From: Anticarsia gemmatalis
Lineage: Eukaryota > Arthropoda > Insecta > Lepidoptera > Erebidae
DNA length: 64,000 nt
NCBI RefSeq assembly: GCF_050436995.1
Contig: NC_134762.1
Coordinates: 10,376,167-10,440,166 of the forward strand
Direction: 5' to 3'
The position numbers and the translations under genes are program-made. Position 1 is the stretch's first letter. Every line of letters starts with the position of its first letter. Shown one piece after another: positions 23,901 through 36,192 of this stretch. The notes under the pieces are model-generated. The model made no database searches and had not been told where the DNA came from. It saw nothing but the letters and a program-made list of their open reading frames with translations.

Positions 23901-24138
23901 GAAGAAGTCAAATATAAGTAAGGAGTGTATTCGGTGAATTTAATGAGATATTTTGGATATTTATAGTAAATCATAGGTCATGGAGAAATGTGGGCCATTT
24001 TCTTTCAGTCTCTACATCAAAACGACTTTTTGTCTTACGGTTCGAATGTTGTTTTCTATGGTTCAAATCTCGCTCATGACAGTAAAGTATCATCTAAAAT
24101 TATTTTGACTTAGTTTTTTTTTTTATTTTATTTTATTT

Positions 24139-24325
24139 TTAAAAAAGACAACTCCCGCACTTAGAATTGCTCTTGTGTCGCGGGGACTTTTTACAAACAT
24201 ACAAACAACGGACACAAAGCACAACCAGACCCGAAACAATTATTTGTGGAACGCACAAATAATTGTTCCGTGTGGGAATCGAACCCACGACCTCCCGACG
24301 CAGTGGTGTTGGCGTGGTGGCCTTA
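24139..24325 (-). repeat. SINE B, minus
   Basis: The inverted box B GGAATCGAACC is at 24275-24285, and the body is CTCTTGTGTCGCGGGGAC. The head end is diverged after TGGTGTTGGCGTGG. Confidence 0.85.
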
Positions 24326-26493
24326 TTTTTGTAAACCCGTCGTTTATATTTTAAAGTTCCATTTCAATTATCTTGTCCACAACCAAATGCGTATTCACTA
24401 ACAAGAACATTAATAATTAATACCATTATTAGCTTTACATCATAAACACAAACCTACTTAAAATTCCGGGCAACGGCTGAACCAAATCATAAAATCGGTT
24501 TACGTACCGGAATTATATAAACAAGGCATTATTACTATCCAATATCCGGATATCGGATAGTTAATCCCTCTAGTCAATTATCGAGATAGTTGCAAAGGGC
24601 CGGAGGGAAGGCGCGGAGGTCAAGAATGTGAGGGAAAAATGTAGGCTGTGTCTTGGGAGTCTTTCGTGTTTATTATTGGCTTTTGTTGCTCTGATTTGTT
24701 TTTATAACCTTAGGTACTATTGAGGGTTTAAATAAAAGCCAGCCCGTAAACTGAATCGATGTAACTCGATCGAAACGTCTGGTCAACAAATAAGATATTG
24801 TAACCTTTAATTTTAATCGCGTTAAAGATCCGTTGCGTTATACAATTATGTTTACAAAGTCGTAGGAGTTTACAATCGTTTAAGCCAAGTTAATTGAAAT
24901 AAGTGTTTGTCCTGGAATAATATAGCTTCTAGATACCCATGTAAGTATGTAAGGCAAGAAGCGCTATAGGCTACCAAGCACAAAAATTTTGAATCAACGG
25001 AAAATAACCAACTTTATTTACACAAAATTTTACTCATACTTTATAAAAAAATATTTCCCTTATAACGACTTTGTACCCAAGTCGTTATAACGAGAGGTGT
25101 AAAAAATCTGAGAGTCTTAGCAAACTCGGTAGTAGGTATAGACCAAAATAAACAAAGTTTGTTAAACAAGAAATTGAACAAGACTCAGATATGCATACCT
25201 GGGTTGCACTAATTGTGTCTCGTAAATGGCAATAAGCTCCCCTTCTGTTTTTCTGTACACATAACTGGCAAAATTAGGGTAATATTTTAAAAGATACAGA
25301 TATTTACTCAAAGGCCAGAAATAAAAGTACACAGTAACAAGCCTAATATAAGCAAGGAAAGGAATAAACACAAATAATGATATTTACCAACACTCAAAGA
25401 CATACAAAATATTCGTCTTTTCGTCAACTAATATCATTTATCGTATACGCATCAATTACCAAAATAAATAAATAAAAACATCTCCCCTCTCCATTCCTTG
25501 AAATGTTGGTAATAGTCATCAAATATACTTTCTTACTTTACAAAACAGTCAAAGAGATAACGTTTTTCTTTTTGAGGTTGGTTAAAGTAGCCTCTGTTTG
25601 GGCTCTGTTTACAGAAATTTTATTTTTTGTATAATAATATAGCTAGTATATAAGTTTCTTCTGGGAACTAGAACTCCATCTAGAAAAATATTTATATCAA
25701 TACACTATAGTGATATGATGATAGGCTAAAAAACAAAAAATATTTAAACGGGCTGCAACTTAACATTTGTTTTGCTGGGTTTTTTATACTTGCTAGTTCC
25801 TATTTAACTGATATATAGCGACTTCCGAAATCATAATACTAAGATGTACATTTACAACGGGTCTTATGCAGACATAATAATAAATCAGTCTGCTCGAGAC
25901 CACGATCAATGCAACTCAATCAAAACGTCGGGTAATCAACCTTTAAAATTAAATTTATCATTGTTCAAGACACTGTGCGTCTTATTATCCCGTGTACAAG
26001 CCGCAATAGTTAAAAAAAGTCAATAACATACCCACTATTTTTAAGAAAAATGCTATAGGACTTTCAACTGCTGTCATATACTACTTTTAATACTCGGAAT
26101 TTCATCGAAAATTTGTCAACCCAAGCAAACCCAGTAGCACCACCTAGTACAAAACAACATGAAGATATGAATACATAACGCGTAAAGCCCACGCTCGTCT
26201 AATGGAAATTCAGCAATAAAGCCAGTTTGCGACATAAGGAAGGGCAAGAGGGTCCAAATTATTTCCCTCTAACTCTCTGAGGAGGCACACAATAGTTTTC
26301 AGAGTGTAATTGTTACTATGATACTGTTTTGCTTTAGAATTATTATGTCTGTCCTTGTCTAATTATAGCTTTAGGTACTGGAATAGATTGCTAGAATGTG
26401 TTAGAATATTTAGGGACAGTTGCTCAGGGTATATTCACGAGCAAGTGTTTTGTAACCTATCTGCTAAATTAGTTGACAGAAAATATATAAAAA
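24326..26493. other. AT-rich noncoding DNA, nothing recognised
   Basis: The ORFs at 25162-25371 and 25844-26026 show no splice context or family resemblance. Confidence 0.5.
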
Positions 26494-26700
26494 CTAGTGG
26501 ACCCGATAGACGTTGTCCTGTCTACACGTCTTTGATTTGTAAAAATGAATTAAAAAAACATTGTCCAGCGGACAAAATTGTGAACCTAAACCATTCTCAG
26601 ATCCCCTTGAACACACACAAAAAATTTCATCAAAATCGGTCCAGTCGTTTAAGAGAAGTTCAGTGACATACAACTTACAGAAGAATTATATATATAAAGA
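26494..26700 (-). mobile_element. Helitron E
   Basis: On the minus strand it runs from TCTTTATATATATAATTCTT to ATCGGGTCCACTAG, between a host A and T. Confidence 0.85.
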
Positions 26701-26701
26701 T

Positions 26702-27043
26702 AAGTGTGAAAATTCCATCTGCTGCATAAGCTACTTATACTTAGAAGCGACATCCAATGTAGGTAAGAATGTAACTAAAATTCCATATGTGAAAATTCCT
26801 AGAAGTATATTTAATATTATTTAGTATCGTTCAAGGAAAGTCTTTTTATTTTAATCTTACAATAATATGTTCAACGTGCTGCTGAGTTCTGTAAAAATTA
26901 CGGCTTGTATTACTACCGTGAAGTATACTATTTCTAGGAGGTGGGTTATTGCTAATTTTAGTTTTACAAGAATACAATTGCATTTTAATCAAGTCATTTT
27001 TTAGTTTCTCATGGTAATATAAAGTACCTTTTAAAAAGTAATC
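26702..27043. other. AT-rich noncoding DNA, nothing recognised
   Basis: It ends at the assembly gap. Confidence 0.5.
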
Positions 27044-27143
27044 NNNNNNNNNNNNNNNNNNNNNNNNNNNNNNNNNNNNNNNNNNNNNNNNNNNNNNNNN
27101 NNNNNNNNNNNNNNNNNNNNNNNNNNNNNNNNNNNNNNNNNNN
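27044..27143. other. Assembly gap, 100 N
   Basis: Exactly 100 N characters. This is a conventional scaffold gap length, so the true size is unknown. Confidence 0.99.
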
Positions 27144-29024
27144 AATCTATCATCAACTTACCGAGTTGTTTGAGCGAGTTATCAAAGTTGCGAGTCTAGT
27201 TAAAACTTCCTGATATACTTTGTGCTATTATGAGGATATTGGCGATAACGTACAGTTATGTGCACGTGGAAATAAGTATTTGTACTTTTAAACATATTAA
27301 GTGCATGGACGGTTCAATGACAACAATTTATAGAAGTTTCTCGTGTGACCAAAAACGTTTTTGAATAGCCATCTTGATTTTGAAAAGATTGGTAATAGTT
27401 GTCAATTAGTTCTTTAGAGATCCTTCTAACAACATTTTTTTAACAAATTTGTGACATAGACGGCGTTTATTTAACATTAATAGATAAGAGGCGGATGTTA
27501 TGCAATTTTGGTATAGGTACTATGTGCAAAAAGTGTGTTTTTAGAATGACTCATATTTTTCCCTTTCAAATAAGAAATTAACTTCTATAACCATTTTAAC
27601 ACCATCAAATCGGATTTAACAGTAACAAATTAGAAACAACTAACTAAATTACAGAACGGTCACCCATCAATAATTCACCCACAACAACGCTACTTAACTC
27701 TCAACACAGACTCTTCATCAACCTGTATTTCCACACACCGCATTTCTAAACGAGATCGATGTAGGAGTGCAACCCTCAGTAATTGAGCTGAATCCTTTGT
27801 AAATGGACTCGATTGATTTGATAAAAAACCTGCCCTCTGTTTGGGATGCAAAGTGAATAAAAATTGCTCATTGACCGCATTTTTGACCGCAGCCGTTTGA
27901 AGGGAAAAGAAAGGTAAGTATTGTTTATTTTCGGTACAGTAGTGAAATACTCTCCTAAGTGTATATCAATAAGTATAAAAATACTTTTATTGAAGTGTGA
28001 TAGATAAGAAATTGAGCAGAAGTGCAATTTTCGATAGTCGTTACTATCAACAAAATATTGCTTGAAAAAAAAAGGCCGCTGCTCTTTATACGATGTTTCT
28101 CGACAGTTGGTAATTTTTGAAAATCGCTGCTTAATTAGGTCATTGACATATTTTTACCACCGACAATGATATTATCGACGCCCTTTAAAAAAAAAAATGT
28201 TGTGATCAAAACTGGCTATTTTAGGTGATTGATTTGGGTGTTAGGTATACATTGTGTTCTATACTGAATGTAGGTACTTTGTATATTTATGCGTTTAATA
28301 ATTTAAGACCAAATTTTGTACCACTGTGTCAAATGCTGTAATAATGGAGTTTAAAATTTCATACACACATTCGTACCTTAGAACATTTTTCTTTGCAATA
28401 CTTCTCCTTAACGCAAGCGACATCGGTGCATATAAACAAGCACTAACGCAACCGCAGGACGCCGGCCCCTTAATTAAGAGCTGCAAATGTAAAACTACAC
28501 TAATACCGCCCCGTGGCGTTGCGCTAACACGCCGTTATTACTTGCTCAAGTTAAATACGGACTTTTTAAAGGATTTAGTATTTGAAGATTAATTTCGATG
28601 TTTTACTTTCGCCATATCAGGGGGGCTATCAGGTATCTCAACTATTTAAAAGCCACTATGCTGTACATTGTTTTCTATTTAAGATTAAAGTCATTAATAC
28701 GCTAAACCAAAGCAGCAATGTAATGAATAGTGACCATCAATTTGACGTAAACTACTTGTCAACTGAGATACGTGATAGAACCCCTGGTGACTTTAGTGAT
28801 AAGAATTTTCTTTTTTTATTAATATAAGCCTGTATCGTCACACTGCTGGGCAAAGGACTGGAAAGGTTAAACAAAGGCCATCATATTTATATTCATATTA
28901 AATAGAAATAACGATTGCTTGCTTCAACGTTTAAGAAAACGGCCTGATAAAAATACTTATAAATATCATAGTTCTTTCAGTTTGTTCGAGTGTTTGCAAA
29001 GAGCAGAGTAGCAGTTATTATTTA
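27144..29024. other. Noncoding DNA, chance ORFs only
   Basis: The 83-88-residue ORFs at 27776-28592 have no family resemblance. A SINE E tail-like scrap (CACTGCTGGGCAAAGGACTGG) is at 28841-28861. Confidence 0.45.
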
Positions 29025-29247
29025 CTAGTTTTAACCCACGACTTCGTCCGCCGCCTGAATTTTTCCATGGAAATGCGTCATTTACCCGGGTAAAAAGTAG
29101 CCTTTGTCCTTTCTTGGGTATCAAAATATCTCCATACCAAATTTCATGCAAATTTTTTAGTAGTTTAGGCGTAATTGAGTAACAGACAGACAGACAGAGT
29201 TATTTTCGCATTTATAATATAAAAAAATATAAATAAAGTATGGAAGT
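29025..29247 (-). mobile_element. Helitron B, minus
   Basis: The 3' end on the minus strand is GACGAAGTCGTGGGTTAAAA then CTAG. The body carries a GTCTGTCTGTCTGT run. The 5' start is disrupted by an A-rich insert (29220-29238). Confidence 0.75.
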
Positions 29248-29275
29248 ATGGATTATCTGAAACCTGATATTTAAA

Positions 29276-29312
29276 GGACACAAGAGCATTTTTTAGGGCG
29301 GGAGTTGACTTT
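29276..29312 (+). repeat. SINE B tail fragment
   Basis: ACACAAGAGCATTTTTTAGG then GCGGGAGTTGACTTT matches the 3' end of SINE B. Confidence 0.6.
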
Positions 29313-30340
29313 AAATAAAATAAAAGAAAAATATTACTCGAACCTATTGATATTGCTTTATAACAAACTCAAAGTTTCGCGTCGCATGTTAATTAATCGT
29401 ATACAACGGAACTGAATCAAGATCTTTCTTTATTAAAGTAGTTGTATGCTTGACGTTTTGACAACTTAGTTAATACGGCATGCGAGCGAAAGTAAATAAT
29501 GCATGATTGCAATAAAAGTAATTTGTGGTATAATTAAAGTAAGTTTTATTTTATGAATTTAGTAGTCATATTATTATGTGATGAGTTCACACACACTTAT
29601 TTATTTATTACAAAAATTGTCAAGTACAAACTCGACTTTGTGAGGTATTGTTTGAGTTCAAGTTAACGTTTTCACGGTAAAAGCTATCTAAATAAATATT
29701 CGAAAATGAGACTTCCTAAAAAAACATTTTTTCTTCTCGTAAGGCCGTAAACAAACTAGAAAAAGATGATATGTTGATGGATTAAATCTCGGGAAGTACC
29801 TAAGTAAGCTATTTAGCTACTACTACTACTACTAATACTAGTACCTTTACTAGTAGGTAGTATTAAAGCTATTTAGCCATTTAATGGAACTGGAAGTATT
29901 AACTAGAAGGTTTCAGTATAAAGAAAGAGCAAAGCCACATCAACAACCTAGTTCAAAACATAACTTTTCATAATTACTATATTTTCAAAACTTTAAAAGC
30001 AACCGATGATCACCATAATTAAGTTATCAACTTAAGATTCAGTAATTTTAATATTAAAACATTGAGTTGACAGTCCCAAAGGACCTCTGTTAATTAGACT
30101 ATTAAAAACGCCATTTTGAAAGCGAAATTTTTTCCAAAAATTACCAGACGTTTCCTGTTTAATTTGTTTATTTTGGTAAATACTTTTTTCGTTTGGCTTT
30201 TTGATGTTCCTTTTCGAAAATAATGTAATTTGTTTTTTTTTGAGGTTAATTAGAATGTTCTGATTTTTGTTTTTGATATTTTTAATTAAGTTATAGATAT
30301 TGTGGAATATCTTTTCAACCTTTATAGTTAAAACATTAGT
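29313..30340. other. AT-rich noncoding DNA
   Basis: A short (CTA)n run is at 29817-29835, followed by an imperfect palindrome around CTAGTACC/CTTTACTAG. Nothing else was recognised. Confidence 0.5.
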
Positions 30341-30343
30341 TTA

Positions 30344-30395
30344 ATTAGTGGACTATCGATAATAAGGATTCAGGTTCGATTCCCGTATATATTTT
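30344..30395 (+). repeat. SINE D-like head fragment
   Basis: It contains the box B-like CAGGTTCGATTCCCGTATAT. Confidence 0.45.
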
Positions 30396-30915
30396 ATTCT
30401 GATCGTTTTTTCTTTTGTGTCTTTTGTTTGTTTGTTTGTAGAAGTCTCCAGGGTAATAAGATTTTTTTAGTTCAAGATTTGTTTGTAAATCAACAAATGG
30501 AATATTTTTTTAATTTAATTATATAGAATACTTAACTCACACGGAGTCACACGTTATTGCTTATAGATTATTTATCAAAAACAGTGATATCGGTTTGTGA
30601 CAAAAAAAAACTAAAAATCTTAACCGAAAAATGTAACCCATTCTAAATTAACAAATTATAAGTCCGACCAAGAATAGACTTGCAAAAAACCTTCAAAAGC
30701 TCGAATCAAAGAAAAATAAGTTTGAAAAGGAAGTGAGAATAATGAGCGCGACTCAAAATTAAGAGCGGACTTAGTGAAAGTGTTCTGAGAGCAATAATTA
30801 GCTCTTTTGTTTGAGATGAACTTTGCGCTCGTAAATCATTGTGATAAGAGTTCGTTTTGATTTGTTACTTAAGAGCATGTTCTGTGCGGTTTTAGTATAT
30901 ATGTTGAAGTATGGC
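30396..30915. other. AT-rich noncoding DNA, nothing recognised
   Basis: No exon-like sequence or repeat family was recognised. Confidence 0.5.
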
Positions 30916-31021
30916 ATTGTTTTAAAGTTGTAGCGTTAGTAATAACTAACGCTACAACTTTAAAACAATCCTCAGATACCTAAAAATAACTAATATAGTT
31001 ATTTTTAGGTATCTGAGGATT
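30916..31021. repeat. Two adjoining perfect hairpins
   Basis: Hairpin 1 has arms 30916-30940 and 30945-30969 with a 4-nt loop. Hairpin 2 has arms 30967-30992 and 30996-31021 with a 3-nt loop. Both pair without mismatch, and they overlap by three bases. A short T run follows. Confidence 0.9.
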
Positions 31022-31904
31022 TTTTTTCCAATGTTCTGTACATTAAGACTAACTTTCTTAATTCATAAAAATATATGAAGTTATGAAAGGCTTGTAAAGT
31101 GTTTTGCTTCTTTCACTCTTCAACGAAATGAAAAAAGAGAAAACATATAACAGTAGCTTGTTATCTAAAATAGGTTTGTAGTGTGTTTATGAATAAGAGG
31201 GTATGAGATTGCATCTGAGTACTGGTACTGAGCATCTCAATATCAAAGGTTATTGCATAGACTATAGGCACATACATGAATAAACAGTAGGTAAATAAAA
31301 AAAAACTTTCTTTATTCGATTTGTTATACTTGAAAAGTGACTAATAAATTATAAATACAAAACCATCTCTGTTATTGATCAATATCAAAGTACTTTCACA
31401 TTTGATAATCTTTCATGTCTACGAAAACCGTTAATACTTTCTTTAATTTCTAAATATAATTATATTTTCACTAAAAAACCTAAACGATAAAAGAGATAAA
31501 GTTTTAATTAATTTCCAAAACCTAGTTATTAACTGTTGTACCTAAACTAAATACATTTACTAAGTACTTATTGTAACACCTAAGTACGAATTATACAATT
31601 TACAATAAATGGGATTATCATGTAATTCACGTGAATAAAGTTGTTACATTCATTAAGATACGACTGAAACTTACTTGAACACGTTAGAAAATGCTAAATA
31701 CTCGTCGTAAACAATTGTATCTAAGGAGATAAAACATTTAAAATAAACTATATGTTAGCGTAGAGACTAGACAAAAAAATTATATTGGACAACTCACACA
31801 CGGTCATTTGATTCCAAACAAAGCAGAGCTTGTACTATGGTAACCAAATAACTGATAAACATACTTATATACTTCTAAATACATACTTATATAGATACAT
31901 TTAC
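31022..31904. other. AT-rich noncoding DNA, nothing recognised
   Basis: No exon-like sequence or repeat family was recognised. Confidence 0.5.
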
Positions 31905-32028
31905 ATCCAGGCTCAGAACAAATACTCGTGCTCATCACACAAAGATTTGTCCCGGTTGGGATTCGAACCCACCACACGCGGTGCTACGGTTGTTGCGGCG
32001 AGGTGACCGCTTAAACCACTGCTCCAAA
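31905..32028 (-). repeat. SINE F, minus (tRNA-derived)
   Basis: The inverted box B GGATTCGAACCC is at 31959-31970, followed by GGTGACCGCTTAAACCACTG, an inverted box A. The body (CTCGTGCTCATCACACAAAG) differs from SINE B. Confidence 0.75.
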
Positions 32029-33605
32029 CGTACAGTTACATAATTAATACAGTTAAGTACTTATAATTCGAAGTAGAACACAAATGTGGATAAAAAATTA
32101 CCTACACGTTTATTTTGAATTCAATAATGTAAAAATAGAATAGACCCTTCCAAATTTCACGTAGTTAGTAAGAAAGTAGAAAGGGCTGAGTTAATAAAAG
32201 AACGATGAAGAATACAATCTAACCAAACAAGGAACTAAACGGCTTTCAATATCCCTCCTGAATCTTTATTTAATTAAGTTTTCTAATATTGCTTCTAGCA
32301 ATCAAAAAAAATATTACCTTTCCAGTTAAGCTCGAAGGTTCATAATCAGTAATTTCTTAACAGTAGTCCAATTTAAAGAAACAAACCTGAGACTACTCGA
32401 TCGCCAGACCAACCAACGTATAAAGAACTCTATTATCATCGTTCCCAAGAAATATTTTATGAAACTAAGCAAAGCAGCGGTATTTAGCAATACGAAAGAA
32501 ACCTGTAGAGCCTTTGGCCGCGTGGGATGTAATTTCTTCCCATAACGGTATTTCGCACGGCCGTCACTCAAAGTCGTGTGATGATACATTGCCTATTATC
32601 ATGTAAATTTTCTCCATACATTGCCGCTTTGAATACGATATCCATCAAATTATATGTTCTTTATAAGTAATTACTTACATTGATGGTTTTGGAGAAAAGT
32701 TTGGACAGTTTTTAGGATGTTTTTTGATGTATGATGTAAAGAATTAACTGTGCTAAGTGTAATGATACCGCTGGGAGAGACGCTGTCTTCGAGATTTTAT
32801 TATACACATACACATGTCAGATCGGTAATGTTCTGCAATAAGGTCAGGTGCATTATATAACTTGTCAATAGCCGGGTCCTGACAGAGTCTAGGTCTCTTT
32901 TCTTTCACATCGAAATGAGCGGGACCGAGATATTGCCTCGCGAGGCTGCACGCTCAGTCAGGGTCCGGCTAATCGCAACCTGGTACGACAAAAAGTTTTT
33001 AGTATAACATAAACAACATTAATTATACTATCCACAAATGGTTATTTTAGTGATGTGGTCCATTGTATCCGTCTTTGTTAGTTTATAAAAGTCACTGCAA
33101 TCTCGATTTGAAAGACCGAAATGCGAAAAAGATGATAATTTTGGAACCTCTCCATAAATTACGATTTAAAGAATTGAATATAAATTCAAGAAAATTCTCA
33201 ACAGAGTCTAAACATCTTTAGTTTATATTTTCAAACGAAGATTTTCATCTTACAATAAATTCTCATGAAATCTCACGTTAGACGTACATTTTAAATGGAA
33301 ATCTAATATGTTTGATATTAAAAACACGGAAATATCCTCTCCGTATCACAGAGAGATTTATTATTTCATATTTAAGACGTATTTTCCTTTTAAAGAGCAG
33401 ATTTTCAGTCATATCACGTATTAAGGGGCTATGAGAAATTCACTGAAGTAAGCAGCTTAAAGTACAGTTTTGTAAATGGATTGGTGGACATTGACCAACG
33501 TCTAAATGAGGTATTGATCAAGTTATTGAACGTTAGAGCAAGACTGTTTTAACTGGAACTTTGTTACAGCGCGACACTGATTTTTGCAAGATTTTTTTTT
33601 TTTGT
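32029..33605. other. Noncoding DNA with unclassified GC-richer patches
   Basis: The patches are at 32505-32585 and 32870-32980 (GCCGGGTCCTGACAGAG ... GTCAGGGTCCGGC, weakly inverted). They look like old repeat pieces, but no family was assigned. Confidence 0.35.
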
Positions 33606-33742
33606 GGTACCTATTGCCTGCCTATGCCTAACTTATTTCTGTCCTACTGTTGGGCAAGCGTCTCCTCCCGAACGAATTATAAGTAAGGCCTTAAATTGAG
33701 TCCACCACACTGACCGAGTGTGGTTTAGGACCTTTAGACAAA
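33606..33742 (-). repeat. SINE E tail, minus
   Basis: CCTACTGTTGGGCAAGCGTC, then GAGTCCACCACACTGACCGA. Confidence 0.7.
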
Positions 33743-34896
33743 AGGGTTTTTTTAATTAACGTTTTCAAAATGTTACTTTTGTTGGATCACAGGATCAATT
33801 TTTATAAGTTAGTTACTCTGTCAAAATGTGCATAATCAGTTCAACTCGTAAGTTAGAATATGACTAAAAGACAGAATTCCTTTCTCAATTATAATATTAT
33901 AGTTTGTCCAACCAATTCTTGACTAAACTCACATAAACCAATCTAAAATTATACCCGAACAAGATCACAACAGATTTACAAAGGCAATATATGCCCAAAC
34001 TTGTTTGCCAACTTGTTAGGCAGGACGGATCTTGAATTCATAATTGTTATTATTGAGGGTCCAATTTCTATTTGCTGTCCAATTTGGTCCGTGTTACGAA
34101 TTTCCCGTAGTATTCTGATTTCACCTATTTTGGAGGTAGAATGGTATGAAGGGGTTGATATTTACAAAGACATGATTTAGGAACTATTTTAGTTTTTGAG
34201 TTTGTTAGTAATACGAATCTGTTTCAATTGTAGTTGTGATTGAACGAAAGATATGATAATATTAGCGTAGTAGTCTCTACACATACGAGTCCGTCCGAAT
34301 GAACTATAGATATAATATGGCTTATAATATGCTACATACAGACAAACCGACAAAGAAAACAGATAGAAAACCGAGTAAAGAGACTAGACTAGTATTTTTA
34401 TAGCTTACATGTTCTTATAGTACAAAAGCTACAACGCTGTAAATTTTCATCAAAATCCGTACAGAAGTTTTGCTATGCTTGAGCAATAAACATTTGTCCA
34501 AATATCCGACCATTCGTATTTATTAAATTGGTGTGATAAGTATCGATATTTTTTATTTTTTTTTTGAATCCTTGTAATTCTAGACATTACCGTGTTCAAA
34601 CGAATAAACCAAAAATCACTTAACATTTATATTACCAGAGTTAGTACATGAATATTAACACAATACATTTTACGAGAAACCGCCAACCACAACTCTTCCA
34701 CAATCGTCATTTCCACTTCAATACATTTCAATAAATAAAACCTTCAATACAAATTTCCGAGAAACGAAAGAATAATGGTAATTTTTCTTCAAAACTGTCA
34801 ACAGACCCTTACAGAATAGCAGACAAGGTGGGCGAGGTCAAGCTTGAAAACGGACTATAGTCTCACAACTTAGGCGAGAGCCTTGATACGCACGAT
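33743..34896. other. AT-rich noncoding DNA
   Basis: An old repeat piece (ATTTTCATCAAAATCCGTAC) is at 34443-34462. Nothing else was recognised. Confidence 0.45.
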
Positions 34897-35100
34897 TTAG
34901 CTTTTGCCTACAACTTCGTCCGCGTGGTTTGTGACTCATGACAGAATTTTCCGGCAGGGATAGAATTGATCAAAATCCTTTCTTAGCAGATGCCTACGTC
35001 ATAACATCTACCTGTATGCCCAATTTCAGCCCGATCTGTTCAGTCGTTTGGACTGTGCATTGATAGATCACTATGTCAGTCAGTCAGTCACCTTAGTTAC
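34897..35100 (-). mobile_element. Helitron C, minus, degenerate
   Basis: CTTTTGCCTACAACTTCGTC is the 3' region inverted, and CACTATGTCAGTCAGTCAGT is near the 5' end. The terminal CTAG has decayed to CTAA. Confidence 0.7.
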
Positions 35101-35930
35101 ATATATTATCACCTGCATGAGCCAACGTCATACGGGAATAGAAGTAGGTACTAGAGGCAAAATTTTATATAGCTCTAAATTCGCATGCAAGGCTCTATAC
35201 TAAGTTGTTGGACTATAGGTACCCTAGGTATTATGCAGACCCCTTTTAGCAGCAAAACAGGTGTAAGGGACAGCGGTCTGGGCTCTTCTACATAGCCAAT
35301 TGTTCAAAATACCAGAAAAACTTTTACCGCTACCATAAACCTTATAATTTTAAAAATAAGGGTGGTTTTCGCTTGGCACAAAGTAAACGTAATTTTGCAT
35401 TCTCGATATCTTTTTAGAGGTCATTGAGAATTATGTTGACACGGGCCAGAGTTTTATATTATAATAATTATAAGGCTTTATCTTTCAACATGAGTTGTTA
35501 TGCATATTTTTGTAGTTATTGTTTTAAAAGGAGAATGGGCACTTCTGGGCGGTCGGCGGCCATTAATGAAAGTAGTGTCAAATTAAAGTAATGATTACTA
35601 GGAACATCTTTTACTAAGAACGTTTCGCTGCCATTCTTTTAGGTAACAATATATTTACATGTAAACATAATAGAATTTCATAGAACATAATAACGATTAT
35701 TTCGTGTCTGTAATGCATTTAACGTTGTGTAATATCGTTACATCTTCTTATAACGATTGCAATGCCATCAACATAAACAACAATCGTAACAATATGAATA
35801 ACCAAAGAGCAGCATTCCAACGTATCACCGGCGATCAGCCTTTTTTCGACGATTTTCCAAATCTGTCAGAAGATGATCTTATTCTTTTTCGCTCTGGGTA
35901 CGTATAAAGTGAAGTTAGCTCGTAGTTATT
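35101..35930. other. Noncoding DNA containing a possible exon-like stretch
   Basis: See the separate entry at 35794-35894. Nothing else was recognised. Confidence 0.4.
35794..35894 (+). other. Possible exon or transposon-protein fragment
   Basis: The frame from the ATG at 35794 reads MNNQRAAFQRITGDQPFFDD, then FPNLSEDDLILFRSG, and meets GTACGT, a usable splice donor. The composition is more protein-like than the surrounding AT-rich DNA, and the acidic LSEDDL segment looks non-random. From memory it recalls the start of proteins with a SWIM zinc finger that are abundant in arthropod genomes. That resemblance is weak. No downstream exon was found. Confidence 0.2.
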
Positions 35931-36192
35931 ATGCTATCTATCTATCTATTATATGGTTAACCTAGTGTCAAAGTTGTTCAAGCCACCCGAAAGGCCTTTG
36001 ACATGGCTTAACGACTGATATCTTAGTAGACAACAACTGGGACCGACTTTTTACGTGCCCTCCGAAGCACGGGGACGCTCAGTTCAAATACCAGTATGCG
36101 GTCACCTATCTATAGAATGACCGCGCCAACGGCTGCTTAACCCACAGATCGTATACCGACCAGTGAGCGCAACTGGATATGAACGCCTCGTT
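35931..36192 (-). repeat. Family C repeat, minus
   Basis: A TATC microsatellite (35935-35949) and GTTAACCTAGTGTCAAAGTT begin the copy; GCGCAACTGGATATGAACGCC ends it. Confidence 0.8.

Noticed and set aside
28326..28592. 88-residue ORF with a hydrophobic N-terminal segment
   Set aside because: Another ORF overlaps on the opposite strand, and no downstream exon or conserved motif was found.
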